DNA from: an uncultured Phycisphaerales bacterium | GTDB lineage: Bacteria > Planctomycetota > Phycisphaerae > Sedimentisphaerales > Anaerobacaceae | Reading direction: 5' to 3' | Length of the DNA stretch: 64,000 bases | Assembly: GCA_903857265.1 (NCBI GenBank) | Contig: CAIODZ010000021.1 | Coordinates: forward strand, 1-64,000 | Shown: positions 1-8,299 of the stretch, one piece after another | How positions within the stretch are numbered: position 1 is the first letter of the stretch | Layout of the letters: every line of letters begins with the position of its first letter | Notes under the pieces: model-generated | Seen by the model: the letters and a program-made list of their open reading frames with translations, nothing else | Databases searched by the model: none | Told to the model about the DNA's origin: nothing | Made by a program: the position numbers and the translations under genes

Positions 1-1
1 C

Positions 2-136
2 CTCGTCAAAACCGCCCACGTCCAAACCGCCGACTGGGGGCATTGGTTTACCGCGATTACCTTCCTCCTTATGCTCACAGTCACCATCGTCTCCGGCTTC
101 GCCGCCACCCGCCGAACCGCCACAGAATCCGCGTAA
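2..136 (+). CDS. C-terminal end of an unidentified membrane protein (partial)
   Basis: An open frame enters from the left edge and stops with TAA at 134-136, giving the last 44 residues of a protein. It holds one hydrophobic stretch (FTAITFLLMLTVTIVSGFAA) followed by a short basic tail, as at the end of a polytopic membrane protein. Too little is present to name a family. It lies upstream of a promoter for the PadR gene and is probably a separate transcription unit. Confidence 0.6.
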   Translation, partial: LVKTAHVQTADWGHWFTAITFLLMLTVTIVSGFAATRRTATESA

Positions 137-141
137 CACAG

Positions 142-169
142 TTCCAAATCATAAATTACAAATAAATTA
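142..169. repeat. heptamer array, 4 units (TTCCAAA/TCATAAA type)
   Basis: Four successive 7-base units, TTCCAAA TCATAAA TTACAAA TAAATTA, share an AAA-ending pattern. It begins right after the stop codon of the partial gene and is the first of many short 7-bp-period arrays in this window. Confidence 0.6.
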
Positions 170-200
170 CTTTGGTCAGTGTTAGTCCATGTTTCAGTCG

Positions 201-232
201 GCTTGCCCTGCGTAGCTTTAGCGAAGCAGGGT
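201..232. repeat. intergenic hairpin repeat, GTAGC-TTTAGCGAAG family
   Basis: The segment has inverted ends CCCTGC and GCAGGG around a core CGTAGCTTTAGCGAA. Reverse-complement near-copies are at 22511-22542 (inside the TIR gene) and, more diverged, 14664-14701. Shorter relatives with GTAGCGAAG cores occur near 5340 and 11210. Confidence 0.7.
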
Positions 233-265
233 GTCTGTCCGTGTAAAATCTTTTCAAGATTTTGC

Positions 266-294
266 TTGACATCGCATAGTATGTAATACATAAT
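266..294 (+). promoter_or_regulatory. promoter of the padR gene
   Basis: A consensus -35 box TTGACA (266-271) is followed after 17 bases by CATAAT (289-294). It lies about 70 bases upstream of the padR start codon. The -10 region overlaps the palindrome at 280-292, which suggests repression by the gene product. Confidence 0.65.
280..292. promoter_or_regulatory. candidate PadR operator
   Basis: TATGTA-A-TACATA is a perfect 13-base palindrome overlapping the -10 box of the padR promoter. PadR-family regulators bind ATGT/ACAT palindromes and usually repress their own genes. The assignment is by position and symmetry only. Confidence 0.5.
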
Positions 295-361
295 AAGCAT
301 AACAGTATATTATAACGAAATACTAAATTTTGTCCGCCACAGGCGAAAAAAGGAGATTGGT

Positions 362-700
362 ATGAAATTTGAAAGTCAGTTGCTCAAAGGTATCGCCCCG
401 GTAGTTGTGCTTCAGATTCTCTCTCGCGGCGAAATGTATGGCTACGAATTGACCCAGGCCATCGAACAGCGAAGCGACGAAATCCTCACGCTGGGCAAAG
501 GCACCCTCTACCCCCTGCTCTACAACCTCGAAGCCAAACGCTTAGTCAAGGCCCGCGTGGAAACCACCAAATCAGGCCGCAAAAGACGCTACTACTCAAT
601 CACCAGCAAAGGCAAAGAATATCTCTCAAGCCAGACCGAGCAGTTGCGAAAATTGCGAACAGGCCTCGATTTCGTCTTCGGCGGCGCGATTACCGCGTAA
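362..700 (+). CDS. PadR family transcriptional regulator
   Basis: This 112-residue protein is a winged-helix PadR-type regulator. The pattern VVLQILSRGEMYGYELTQAI, then GTLYPLLYNLE, then the wing SGRKRRYYSITSKGKEYL, matches the PadR N-terminal domain over almost its whole length. The ATG is preceded by AAGGAG at six bases. The next gene downstream starts 45 bases later and carries a HAAS-like N-terminal domain, the usual partner of this short PadR class, so the pair probably forms one operon. A palindrome over its own promoter suggests autoregulation. The ligand is unknown. Confidence 0.9.
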   Translation: MKFESQLLKGIAPVVVLQILSRGEMYGYELTQAIEQRSDEILTLGKGTLYPLLYNLEAKRLVKARVETTKSGRKRRYYSITSKGKEYLSSQTEQLRKLRTGLDFVFGGAITA

Positions 701-745
701 ACGAATAAGCCGTTAACCGAGCATCAATAACTTAGGAGCAACGTT

Positions 746-2398
746 ATGGCTGAAAATGATAAAACATTCGAAAACTTGCCCAATAGCGCCGTCGAATACA
801 TCAACCTCGTCATCAAAAATATGCGATACCGCAAAAAAGCACGCGATGAAGTCCGTGAAGAGCTGATAGACCATTTCGAGTTATATCTGAAGGACTGCGC
901 CACTAATGATGAAAAAGAACAAAAAGTACAACAATTGATATCGGAATTCGGCGACCCGAAAATCCTCGCCGTCCTTATGCGCCGCGCAAAAAAACGCTGC
1001 CGGCCTCTCTGGCGGACCGCCGTTGCAAGAACATTCCAGGCCCTCGCCGCGATGATAATACTCCTTATTCTTTACATCGCATGGTTCTTCACAGGCAAAC
1101 CCGTCATCACAACCGACTACCTCGCCCAACTCAACAAAATCGTCCGTCCCTCCGCCGACGACTCCACGAACGCCTACCCTCTTTATAATAAGGCCGTCAA
1201 AACCCTCGTGGACGCAAACGATGCCAAAGAACTCTTACGCATCAATTTTTATGACGCCAATGACGAGCAAAAAAAACTTATCAGCCAATGGCTTGCCAAA
1301 AATGAGGAGCCCCTTGCCCTTGTCGCCAAAGGCGCAAAATTACCTTACTGCTGGCAACAATATCAGTCAAAGGACCCCGAACAAAATATGCTGTCGGTTC
1401 TCCTGCCGGACCTCTATCCTTTCCGTCAAATTGCCTATGCACTCCGCTGGCGAGCATGGTTAAACGCGCAATCCAATGACTTTAATTCGGCTTTCCAGGA
1501 TATCGAAACCTGCTACTGCTTCGGCAGGCATTATAAAGGCGAAAAAATACTCGTTGAGCAGCTCGTTAGTATGGCCATCGAAGCCATTGCCCTGCGAACA
1601 TCTCTGCAAATCCTGGACTCTTGTAAAATTGAATCAATCGCCCTCGCCGGTTTTCAGCAGCGTCTTCAAACCCTCATCGACGGCGATAATTTCAAGCCGG
1701 ATTTTAGTTTAGAGCGACTCTGTGCATATGATGAAATCCAGCGTTGCTTCACCGAAAGCCAATTCGGCCCCTCTCATCTTTACCCAAAACGCATGATAGA
1801 ATTCCTGGATTTCTCAGGGTTCCGCGACGCGAATTCCAAACATGACCCGATGGTTGACCTGATTTTGACCTTAAGGTTTTCTCCGAATATCCTCTTCTCG
1901 CCAACTAAGACCGAAACAATTGCATCCATCAATGCCCTCGTTGAACTCTTTAATGAAAATTTTTCCAAAACCCCCGCCCGGTTAAAGGCCGAAGGAATCG
2001 ACCTCGATTTCCAAATGAACCGTATCGCGAACAATAACATCTTCCTTAAATTTCTTTCGCCCTCGCTGGCCAGGGTCAATCTCATCGCATTCCGATGCAA
2101 AATCTACGCCGAAAGCACGCCCCTTATAATCGCCCTTGTCAGATACAAACAGGATACAGGTGCCTTCCCCGAATCGCTCGATAAGCTGGTAGAACAAGGA
2201 TATATTAAACAGGTTCCAGTTGATCCCTTCAGCGATAAACCGATTACCTATCGCAAAACTGATAACAATTTCCTCCTTTACAGTTGGGGCGATAATCTAA
2301 AAGATGATGACGGACAGATTGCCCTTGATGAAAAAGGTAAACCTAAACGGTTCGCCGACACTGGCGACTGGGTATTCTGGCCTGTCGAAAAAAACTGA
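746..2398 (+). CDS. HAAS-domain membrane protein with pseudopilin-like C-terminus
   Basis: The 550-residue product starts behind AGGAGC. Residues about 12-95 are helical and charged and resemble the HAAS/DUF1700-type domain that accompanies PadR regulators. One membrane helix follows at about 93-115 (AAMIILLILYIAWFF). The central part is helical and unrecognised. The last 90 residues (TGAFPESLDKLVEQGY, then VDPFSDKPITYR, LYSWGDNLKDDDG) resemble the C-terminal part of type II secretion pseudopilins of the GspG kind, an arrangement seen in planctomycete proteins. It follows padR closely and is probably co-regulated with it. Function is unknown; a signal-controlled membrane sensor is a guess. 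Confidence 0.7.
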   Translation: MAENDKTFENLPNSAVEYINLVIKNMRYRKKARDEVREELIDHFELYLKDCATNDEKEQKVQQLISEFGDPKILAVLMRRAKKRCRPLWRTAVARTFQALAAMIILLILYIAWFFTGKPVITTDYLAQLNKIVRPSADDSTNAYPLYNKAVKTLVDANDAKELLRINFYDANDEQKKLISQWLAKNEEPLALVAKGAKLPYCWQQYQSKDPEQNMLSVLLPDLYPFRQIAYALRWRAWLNAQSNDFNSAFQDIETCYCFGRHYKGEKILVEQLVSMAIEAIALRTSLQILDSCKIESIALAGFQQRLQTLIDGDNFKPDFSLERLCAYDEIQRCFTESQFGPSHLYPKRMIEFLDFSGFRDANSKHDPMVDLILTLRFSPNILFSPTKTETIASINALVELFNENFSKTPARLKAEGIDLDFQMNRIANNNIFLKFLSPSLARVNLIAFRCKIYAESTPLIIALVRYKQDTGAFPESLDKLVEQGYIKQVPVDPFSDKPITYRKTDNNFLLYSWGDNLKDDDGQIALDEKGKPKRFADTGDWVFWPVEKN

Positions 2399-2420
2399 TA
2401 CAGAGCCTTGCAATTTCTTC

Positions 2421-2447
2421 CTCTGTGGCCTCTGTGTGCTCTGTGGC
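2421..2447. repeat. 9-bp tandem repeat (CTCTGTGGC x3)
   Basis: Three nonamers CTCTGTGGC CTCTGTGTG CTCTGTGGC sit between two genes. A related array in the other orientation, ACCGCGGAG AACGCTGAG ACCGCAGAG, lies at 11083-11109. Confidence 0.6.
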
Positions 2448-2458
2448 TGAACCTGCGA

Positions 2459-2662
2459 TTAAGCTTGTGGTCTGGGGCGGGGCGTAAAGGGCAGCAGTAT
2501 CCGCTGTGCCTTGCGAATCCGTCGGCGGTTACGCTCAGAGGGCTTCTCATAATAAGCATTACGCTTCATATCCCGTATCAACCCCTCTTTTTCACATAAC
2601 TTTTTGAATCGCCTCATCATTTGCTGGACCGATTCGCCTGTTCTTGATTTAACTTTCAACAT
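2459..2662 (-). CDS. rpsU: 30S ribosomal protein bS21
   Basis: The 67-residue basic protein has the bS21 pattern: MLKVKSRTGESVQQMMRRFK, then LIRDMKRNAYYEKPSERNRR. I chose the internal ATG at 2662 rather than the upstream one at 2686 because a GGGGTG ribosome-binding site lies about ten bases ahead of it and family members start at this point. It belongs to the platform of the small subunit and helps mRNA engagement. It stands alone between two plus-strand genes. The C-terminal tail after RKAQR is slightly longer than usual. Confidence 0.93.
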   Translation of the reverse strand: MLKVKSRTGESVQQMMRRFKKLCEKEGLIRDMKRNAYYEKPSERNRRRIRKAQRILLPFTPRPRPQA

Positions 2663-2871
2663 AATACAAAAACACCCCTTACACAAACCTGACTCGAAAG
2701 GTTTAATAAACTATAATTTACTAAATTGTCCGATTGATAATATATCCCCCCTGCCCGCCCTTTGCAAGCCAAAAATCCCGAAAAAATCACATTCCCGCCC
2801 ACCCCTTCTTTTATTGAAGAAACAAAGCAGATATGGTAACTTGGGCAGGTTATTTTGGAGATAACCGACAA

Positions 2872-4209
2872 ATGGACAAAATGCGTGAGACCATAGGGGT
2901 TCGCAAAGAGCGGGCCATATTAGTCGCGGCTATACTGCAACACCCGAAAGACAACGATGACCTCAAAGAGCTTACCGCCCTTGCCGAAAGTGCGGGCGCT
3001 ATCGTCGTTGACCGCTTCCAGCAGAAAATCCACAAAATTAATCCCCCCCTGTACATCGGCAAAGGCAAGGTCGAACAGCTCGCCCAGCGTGTCAAGCGAT
3101 TCAACGCAGACCTCATCATATTCGATAACGACCTCCTCCCACGCCAAATCAGGGAGCTTGAAGCGATTATTCCAGCCAAAGTCATCGACCGCAGCGAATT
3201 GATTCTCGACATCTTCGCCACCGGCGCAAAAACCGCCCAGGCCAAGCTCCAGGTCGAGCTTGCCCAGCTCGAATATACCTACCCGCGTCTCGCCCGTATG
3301 TGGTCGCACTTAGACAGCGTCGCTGGCGCAGGCGGTGCTACCACCGCAGGAGCAGTAGGCGGCATCGGAACTCGCGGCCCGGGCGAACAACAGCTCGAAA
3401 CCGACAGACGACTCGTAAACAAACGCATCACCGACCTCAAACGTGAACTTGAAGATATCGATAAGCGCCGTGTCCGCGAAATCGACAGCAGAAAAGGTGC
3501 ATTCCAGATTTGTCTCGTGGGTTACACCAACGTCGGAAAAAGCACGCTCCTCAACGCGCTGACCGACGCAGACGCCTATGTCGAAGACCGCCTCTTCGCG
3601 ACCCTCGATACACGCACAAGAAAATGGCAGCTCGAAGGAGGTTCCGAAGTCCTCCTCAGCGATACCGTCGGCTTCATTCGCAATCTCCCGCACCAGCTCG
3701 TCGAGGCCTTCAAAGCGACCCTCGAAGAAGCAATAACCGCTGACCTCCTTCTGCACGTCGTCGATGTTTCAAACCCCGACGCCGGAAAACAAATCGAATC
3801 AGTCAACAAAGTCCTCGCCGACATCGGCTGCGGCGAAAAACAAATCCTCCTCGTCCTAAACAAAATCGACGTCGTCAGCGGCATCAATACGATGGAAACG
3901 CTCCAGACACTTTACCCCGACGCTATCGCCGTCTCCGCCAAAACCGGCTACGGCCTCAAACACCTGCTCGAAGCCGTCATCGATAAATACCACGGCGGCG
4001 TCATCACCGTCAAAGTTACCACAAGCCAGGCGAACGGCAAAATCCAGAGCTTCATGCACGCTTACACTACCATCCTCAACGAAAAATACACCACTAACAA
4101 CGTCATCATCAAGGCCCAGCTCGGCCAAAATCAGCTCGTTAACCTCAAACGCCTCAAACCAGAAAAACTCGAAATCCTCACCGGCGCAAAATTATCCTCA
4201 CGCGACTGA
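2872..4209 (+). CDS. hflX: GTPase HflX, ribosome-splitting factor
   Basis: HflX is a ribosome-associated GTPase that splits stalled ribosomes. The product (445 residues from ATG 2872) shows the HflX N-terminal domain (RKERAILVAAILQ to TGAKTAQAKLQVELAQLEYTY), the glycine-rich linker GAGGATTAGAVGGIGTRGPG, and a G domain with P-loop GYTNVGKST, DTVGFI, and NKID. The ATG at 2872 has TTGGAG eleven bases upstream; an in-frame ATG at 2833 is possible but less supported. It is a single gene followed by the converging lipid kinase. Confidence 0.95.
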   Translation: MDKMRETIGVRKERAILVAAILQHPKDNDDLKELTALAESAGAIVVDRFQQKIHKINPPLYIGKGKVEQLAQRVKRFNADLIIFDNDLLPRQIRELEAIIPAKVIDRSELILDIFATGAKTAQAKLQVELAQLEYTYPRLARMWSHLDSVAGAGGATTAGAVGGIGTRGPGEQQLETDRRLVNKRITDLKRELEDIDKRRVREIDSRKGAFQICLVGYTNVGKSTLLNALTDADAYVEDRLFATLDTRTRKWQLEGGSEVLLSDTVGFIRNLPHQLVEAFKATLEEAITADLLLHVVDVSNPDAGKQIESVNKVLADIGCGEKQILLVLNKIDVVSGINTMETLQTLYPDAIAVSAKTGYGLKHLLEAVIDKYHGGVITVKVTTSQANGKIQSFMHAYTTILNEKYTTNNVIIKAQLGQNQLVNLKRLKPEKLEILTGAKLSSRD

Positions 4210-4278
4210 CGCTTAGCCCCACCTGTCCCGGCAATCCGTTGGCCGGGAAGGCCCGCCTGGGGGTCATAAAATCCGCAA

Positions 4279-5190
4279 TCAACCTTTCCCCGTTTTTTTA
4301 GGAACCAAAACCTTGATCGCCCCTGGAATGACCTTGATATGAAGAGGCATTTTTCCCAATACCTCGCCATCGCATTGAGCCGCTTGTTTGGGGCTTGAGG
4401 AAACGCTGATATCTTTTCCCTGCCAGTGCTCCACTAATTCCAAATTGTCAGGCCGTTCCCGTTTAAGCCAGGTAACAACCATAAGCTTAAACATACTGAG
4501 ATTCGCTTTTCGCACGACAATAACATCCAGTAGCCCGTCGCTGACGTCTATATGCTTATCGAAAGATATTTTACTAAACCCGAGATTTCCTGTATTGGTA
4601 ATAAAACATGCTAAACCTTTAACTTCATGCTCTTGCCCGTCGATTTTCAGATGATAGACGGCTTTTTTGCTTTTCTTTAATGCCGCCACCGCTGAAAAAA
4701 AATACGCGAAGATGCCAATCTTATTTTTGGTCTCGCGCTCCGCGCCTTTGACGACGTCCGCCTCGAAACCAACGCTTATTCTTGCAATAAAATAACGCTT
4801 ATCGAACTGCCCAACATCAATCGTTTTCGTCTCTAACGAACCCTCGCCCAGCAGCTCACATGCCTCTTTAAGGTCATTGGGTATCCCAAGTTCAGTGGCC
4901 ATCACATTCGCCGACCCTCCCGGCAAAATAACCAAAGGAATCTCTGACCCAATCAGCCCGCTGATTGCTTCCATTACTGTGCCATCCCCGCCGTAAACAG
5001 CGAGGGCATCGATTCCTTCTTTGACGGCATCCTTTGCAAACTGTATCGCATCGCCCGCCTCATGGGTAATTGATGCCTCCCACTTAATGCCTGCTTCTTT
5101 CATACACGAATTGATAACAGGTAAGATAGATTCCCCTTTTCCCGAGGCGGGATTGATAATGATGCGAATATTTCTTATTTTCTTCTCCAT
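4279..5190 (-). CDS. diacylglycerol/sphingosine-type lipid kinase (YegS/DgkB family)
   Basis: The DAGK catalytic domain is clear: INPASGKGE near the start, then the GGDGTVMEAI ATP-binding motif, LPGGSANVMATELGIP, and the C-terminal CDGEV. Such enzymes phosphorylate diacylglycerol or related lipids at the membrane. The start at 5190 (MEKKIRN) follows AGAGG by five bases; the reading frame extends eight residues further upstream. The length of about 303 residues is normal. Substrate cannot be told from sequence. It converges with hflX. Confidence 0.9.
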   Translation of the reverse strand: MEKKIRNIRIIINPASGKGESILPVINSCMKEAGIKWEASITHEAGDAIQFAKDAVKEGIDALAVYGGDGTVMEAISGLIGSEIPLVILPGGSANVMATELGIPNDLKEACELLGEGSLETKTIDVGQFDKRYFIARISVGFEADVVKGAERETKNKIGIFAYFFSAVAALKKSKKAVYHLKIDGQEHEVKGLACFITNTGNLGFSKISFDKHIDVSDGLLDVIVVRKANLSMFKLMVVTWLKRERPDNLELVEHWQGKDISVSSSPKQAAQCDGEVLGKMPLHIKVIPGAIKVLVPKKTGKG

Positions 5191-5492
5191 TGACCTCTTC
5201 ACCAAAACAACCAATGTTTACCCATCCATTGTCTACTCAACGGCGTACCCTGTCAAGATTTGATCCCGATAACCGCAAACTGCCTGCCCTGCTTGCCCTC
5301 GAATGTCTTTATCGGGGGAGCGATGTCGAAGGGCCTGCCACGACGACCTGTCCGGCGTAGCGAAGTTTACCCGCCATAATGTCAATGAAGGCGGGCGAAG
5401 TCGGAAGTTGCACAACGGAGCCGGGTGGCTATAATATCTCTGTCCGCCTATGGCGAGGCGGGTGGCTAAACTTTTTTTGAGGAACATAAAAT
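5191..5492. other. gene-free stretch with repeat fragments and the lipoprotein promoter
   Basis: No gene is seen. It contains a GGCGTAGCGAAG fragment of the hairpin repeat family near 5345, paired CCCGCC/GGCGGG arms, and the promoter of the HEAT lipoprotein. The segment GTGGCTATAATATCTCTG around the -10 box, and GGTGGCTAAAC just before the gene, are also found upstream of the paralogue at 22788-23708. Confidence 0.6.
5408..5435 (+). promoter_or_regulatory. promoter of HEAT lipoprotein copy 1
   Basis: TTGCAC (5408-5413) and TATAAT (5430-5435) are separated by 16 bases. The -10 region and its surroundings are shared with the promoter of the paralogue on the minus strand at 23820-23848, which supports function. 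Confidence 0.6.
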
Positions 5493-6299
5493 ATGAACCG
5501 TATATTCAGATTTGAAATGGCTGTTAAAACAGGGTTGATAGTAACGCTCGCGTTGGCGGTGATTTTCGCCGCTGGCTGTCCGAAGAAACAAAATGACCAG
5601 AAAAAAACCGAACCGCCCGTTGCCGCCGAACAGCCCAAAGAGCCGAATATGCCCGAGCCCGCTGATTTGAAACCTTATGAATCCCTCAACGGTGCTGAAG
5701 CAAAAATTAACTTTATAACAAAGTATGCCGACGAGCACCCCGGATCAGAAGCGATCATGGTTTATAAGGTCCTCGATGATAACGATGTCAAGGTTCGCAT
5801 GGCCGCTATGGGAATACTCGCGATGAAAAATCTCGATGACCCGAACGTCGTTTACGTTGCTGCCAAAGCGCTTAAAGACAGCGAACTTAAAGTCCGCAAA
5901 AGCGCAATCCAGGCCTGCACCGCCATAACTGACCCCGCCGTCGAAAATGTTCTCCTTACAGCAATCGCCGATTCGAGCGAGGAAGTCAGGACCCGTGCAA
6001 TTCAGATCGCAAACCATAAACAACCCGCTGTTCGCCTCTCCGTCCTCAAGGCAGGCATCACCAGCCAGTATGGGGACGTCAAAGAAAGTACTGTTTCCTC
6101 GCTAATTGGCGTTCCAAGCCCGGCCGCTATGGATATTCTCATTATAGGCCTCAAAGATACCAATCCCGATTTCCACAACGAAGTCAAATCCGAGATTAAT
6201 TTTCTCATCTCGCAGGAATTCGACACCTACGACCAGGCCAAAAAATGGTGGGACGCCAATCGTAGTAAATTCGATGACAACCTCGCCGAAAAAAACTGA
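5493..6299 (+). CDS. HEAT-repeat lipoprotein, copy 1
   Basis: The 268-residue protein has a signal peptide ending in the lipobox FAAGC (Cys 29), followed by a charged Pro/Lys/Glu linker and about five HEAT repeats of the type DNDVKVRMAAMGILAM and DSEEVRTRAIQIANH. It should be an outer or periplasmic lipoprotein acting as a scaffold. It ends in TYDQAKKWWDANRSKFDDNL. A paralogue at 22788-23708 shares the first 28 residues almost identically, the C-terminal tail, and the promoter region, so the two arose by a duplication of the whole transcription unit. GAGGAA precedes the ATG. Confidence 0.85.
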   Translation: MNRIFRFEMAVKTGLIVTLALAVIFAAGCPKKQNDQKKTEPPVAAEQPKEPNMPEPADLKPYESLNGAEAKINFITKYADEHPGSEAIMVYKVLDDNDVKVRMAAMGILAMKNLDDPNVVYVAAKALKDSELKVRKSAIQACTAITDPAVENVLLTAIADSSEEVRTRAIQIANHKQPAVRLSVLKAGITSQYGDVKESTVSSLIGVPSPAAMDILIIGLKDTNPDFHNEVKSEINFLISQEFDTYDQAKKWWDANRSKFDDNLAEKN

Positions 6300-6320
6300 T
6301 TTATCGAAGCGTAGCGCAGA

Positions 6321-6353
6321 TCCCGGAACGCCGTTATCCGGGACCCAGTTTTT
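6321..6353 (+). terminator. hairpin with T-run after HEAT lipoprotein
   Basis: TCCCGG and CCGGGA pair around a loop of about eleven bases, followed a few bases later by TTTTT. It lies 22 bases beyond the lipoprotein stop codon. The six bases between stem and T-run make it a weak intrinsic terminator, and it also resembles the GGGATCCAGT-type hairpin fragments seen elsewhere. Confidence 0.45.
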
Positions 6354-6379
6354 CGTGGCGCAGTTTGGCGGGTTTACTT

Positions 6380-6541
6380 GTTCATTGGTCATTGGGTGTT
6401 GAACATTTATCCGCCGTATGCCGTTTGGCATCCCTTACGGGAGGCGGATTGGACATTCAATTCCGTCCTCTCCCTTCTAACTTCTGCCTTTAATCACCTG
6501 TCCGCTGTACGCTGCACGCTGTCTTTAGTCTGTGGTCTGCT
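6380..6541. repeat. heptamer arrays (GTTCATT and GTCCGCT/GTCTGTG types)
   Basis: Two 7-bp-period blocks lie here: GTTCATT GGTCATT GGGTGTT GAACATT at 6380-6407, and GTCCGCT GTACGCT GCACGCT GTCTTTA GTCTGTG GTCTGCT at 6500-6541. Between them is a GCCGTTTGGCATCCCTTA segment, one of three copies in the window (others at 12791 and 28189). The second block ends close to the 3' end of the rhomboid gene. Confidence 0.7.
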
Positions 6542-6554
6542 TCCGCGGTTTCTG

Positions 6555-7733
6555 TCACTTCTCCGGTATTTTCAATCGAGCGTTGCATTGCGGACATTTG
6601 CCCGTCTTTCCCGCGTATTTTGCCGGCATCTTGACCCGTTTGCCGCACGAACAGGCGAACCGTATAAATTCGTCTTTGGGCTTTTGCGGCTCTAACGGTA
6701 TCATTTTCGGCTTCTCAACAGGGTCGATTGATATGGTCTTCGGCTCAAATGGAACAGCCGGTATGGGAACCAGAGGCAGTTCCTGTTGCAGGTTTGTCGT
6801 CTCGTTCAGATAACCATAATATCCCGATGGGGACTCAATTGGCGATGGATGCCTGTATTCTTCGATTACCTGAAAAAGCGATTTTTCATATCGTTCCATT
6901 GTCACCATCTTGAATTTCAGCATTAAAATCGCCAAAACAACGCCCCCCGCGAAACCTCCAAGGTGCGCAAAATACGCCACTCCTCCCCCGCCCAGTATCA
7001 CTCCCAGAATATCGAACGCCAGCCAGAATAATATCATCCACGCGCTGCTTACGTTGAATTGTCTTATGTAAGGCAAAAATATCCAATAGCATGTTATTTC
7101 ATTCTGAGGAAAGAAAACCAGAAACATCCCCACGATGCCGTTTATCGCCCCGCTCGCCCCAAGCGAGCTGCCTCCCGTAAATATCAGGTGAGAAATTCCC
7201 GCAACAATACCCAGGCCTAAGTAAGCCGGTATATAACGAAGATTGCCAATTTTTGCGCAGACGGCATTACCGAATATCCACAAAAAAAGCATATTGCCCA
7301 AAAGATGCAGAATCCCCCCGTGCAGCCACATGTACCCGAACAATCCTTTTAATGCGAATCCGTCCAGAATATAAGGCCTTATTTCCCCCAACACATAATA
7401 CTGCTCGAGTATTGATTGCTTGACGAGCGTCTCTTTGAATTGTTCCTGCAGGTTCCTCCCCTTCTTAACGGGAACCTCATCTTCAAGACTTCTGGTGATT
7501 TTTTCTACCTTTTTTTCAATCTCCTTAAGCTGCGCATCCTTCACCCCGAATTCTTTGGCCATGTCCTCGACTGATACATTCTCATACTTTTTTTCCATGG
7601 CGGGCAGTTGGGCCTTACGTTCCTGGATACTTATCGTCTGCCAGACAAATACCGCGATTGCGCCTGCTATTATCAGCCAGTTCACAACCGGATACCGATC
7701 CTGCGGAACATCAACGTGCGCTGGTATTATCAA
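6555..7733 (-). CDS. rhomboid-family intramembrane serine protease with zinc-ribbon tail
   Basis: The 392-residue protein has an N-terminal membrane helix (WLIIAGAIAVFVWQTI), a charged coiled-coil insert of about 90 residues, and a six-helix rhomboid core. The catalytic serine is in GASGAINGIVG and the histidine in YFAHLGGFAGG; HGGILHLLGNMLFLWIFG is the conserved L1/TM2 region. The last 40 residues form a putative zinc ribbon with CSCGKRVKMP and CPQCNARLKIP. Start is a TTG at 7733 with a strong AGGAGG eight bases upstream. Rhomboids cut transmembrane proteins within the membrane; the substrate is unknown. The zinc-ribbon tail occurs on many planctomycete proteins. Confidence 0.88.
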   Translation of the reverse strand: MIIPAHVDVPQDRYPVVNWLIIAGAIAVFVWQTISIQERKAQLPAMEKKYENVSVEDMAKEFGVKDAQLKEIEKKVEKITRSLEDEVPVKKGRNLQEQFKETLVKQSILEQYYVLGEIRPYILDGFALKGLFGYMWLHGGILHLLGNMLFLWIFGNAVCAKIGNLRYIPAYLGLGIVAGISHLIFTGGSSLGASGAINGIVGMFLVFFPQNEITCYWIFLPYIRQFNVSSAWMILFWLAFDILGVILGGGGVAYFAHLGGFAGGVVLAILMLKFKMVTMERYEKSLFQVIEEYRHPSPIESPSGYYGYLNETTNLQQELPLVPIPAVPFEPKTISIDPVEKPKMIPLEPQKPKDEFIRFACSCGKRVKMPAKYAGKTGKCPQCNARLKIPEK

Positions 7734-8299
7734 CCTGTCGCCTCCTCGTAGCCTTGCGAAGACCCTCGAAGCATAGCGAAGATCCTCGGGGTTAGCTCCA
7801 TTGGCTTTTCTGCCGGGGATCCAGTATTATCTTTTCAACTTTCCACTATTGACTCTTCTAACTCCCGAAGCACAGCGAAGGCCCCAGACTACGATCTGGG
7901 GTCCAGTATTTATTTATGTAAATCTCAAATCCTCACCAAACCTCCCTTTATTATACCTTTTCAAATACCGTTTTCAAGCATCTGATACCCGCCGCCAGCG
8001 GTTTCCGCATCCCCAAATCGCCAATCAAAAATCAGCAATCCCTCCCCCCAACTCAAAACTAACTTCCGTCTTAACTATCCGCTACCCCCTATACGCTGTC
8101 CGCTGAACGCTGCACGCTGCACGCTGTCCGCTGAACGCTACACGCTGCACGCTGATTTCCCCTTGACTTCACCCCCCGAAAAAGCTATCATTCTGGGCTT
8201 TGTTTTAAACCGTAAAAACACGGATAATCCACGCTAAAGTCGGGGTAAATCAGTGTTATTTTAAAGTCAGTGCCAGTCAGTGTTTAGGAGAAAAATAGA
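7734..8299. repeat. gene-free spacer with repeat fragments and two heptamer arrays
   Basis: No gene is supported. At 7742-7800 lie three degenerate AGCGAAGANCCTCG fragments of the hairpin repeat family. A heptamer block AATCGCC AATCAAA AATCAGC AATCCCT is at 8016-8043. The longest heptamer array of the window, eleven units ending mostly in CGCT (ATCCGCT, ATACGCT, GTCCGCT, GAACGCT, GCACGCT), runs from 8077 to 8153. The last 100 bases hold CAGTG-containing repeats and the ppdK ribosome-binding site. Confidence 0.75.

Noticed and set aside
7835-7860. Further heptamer array
   Set aside because: Period is unclear and units share too few bases.
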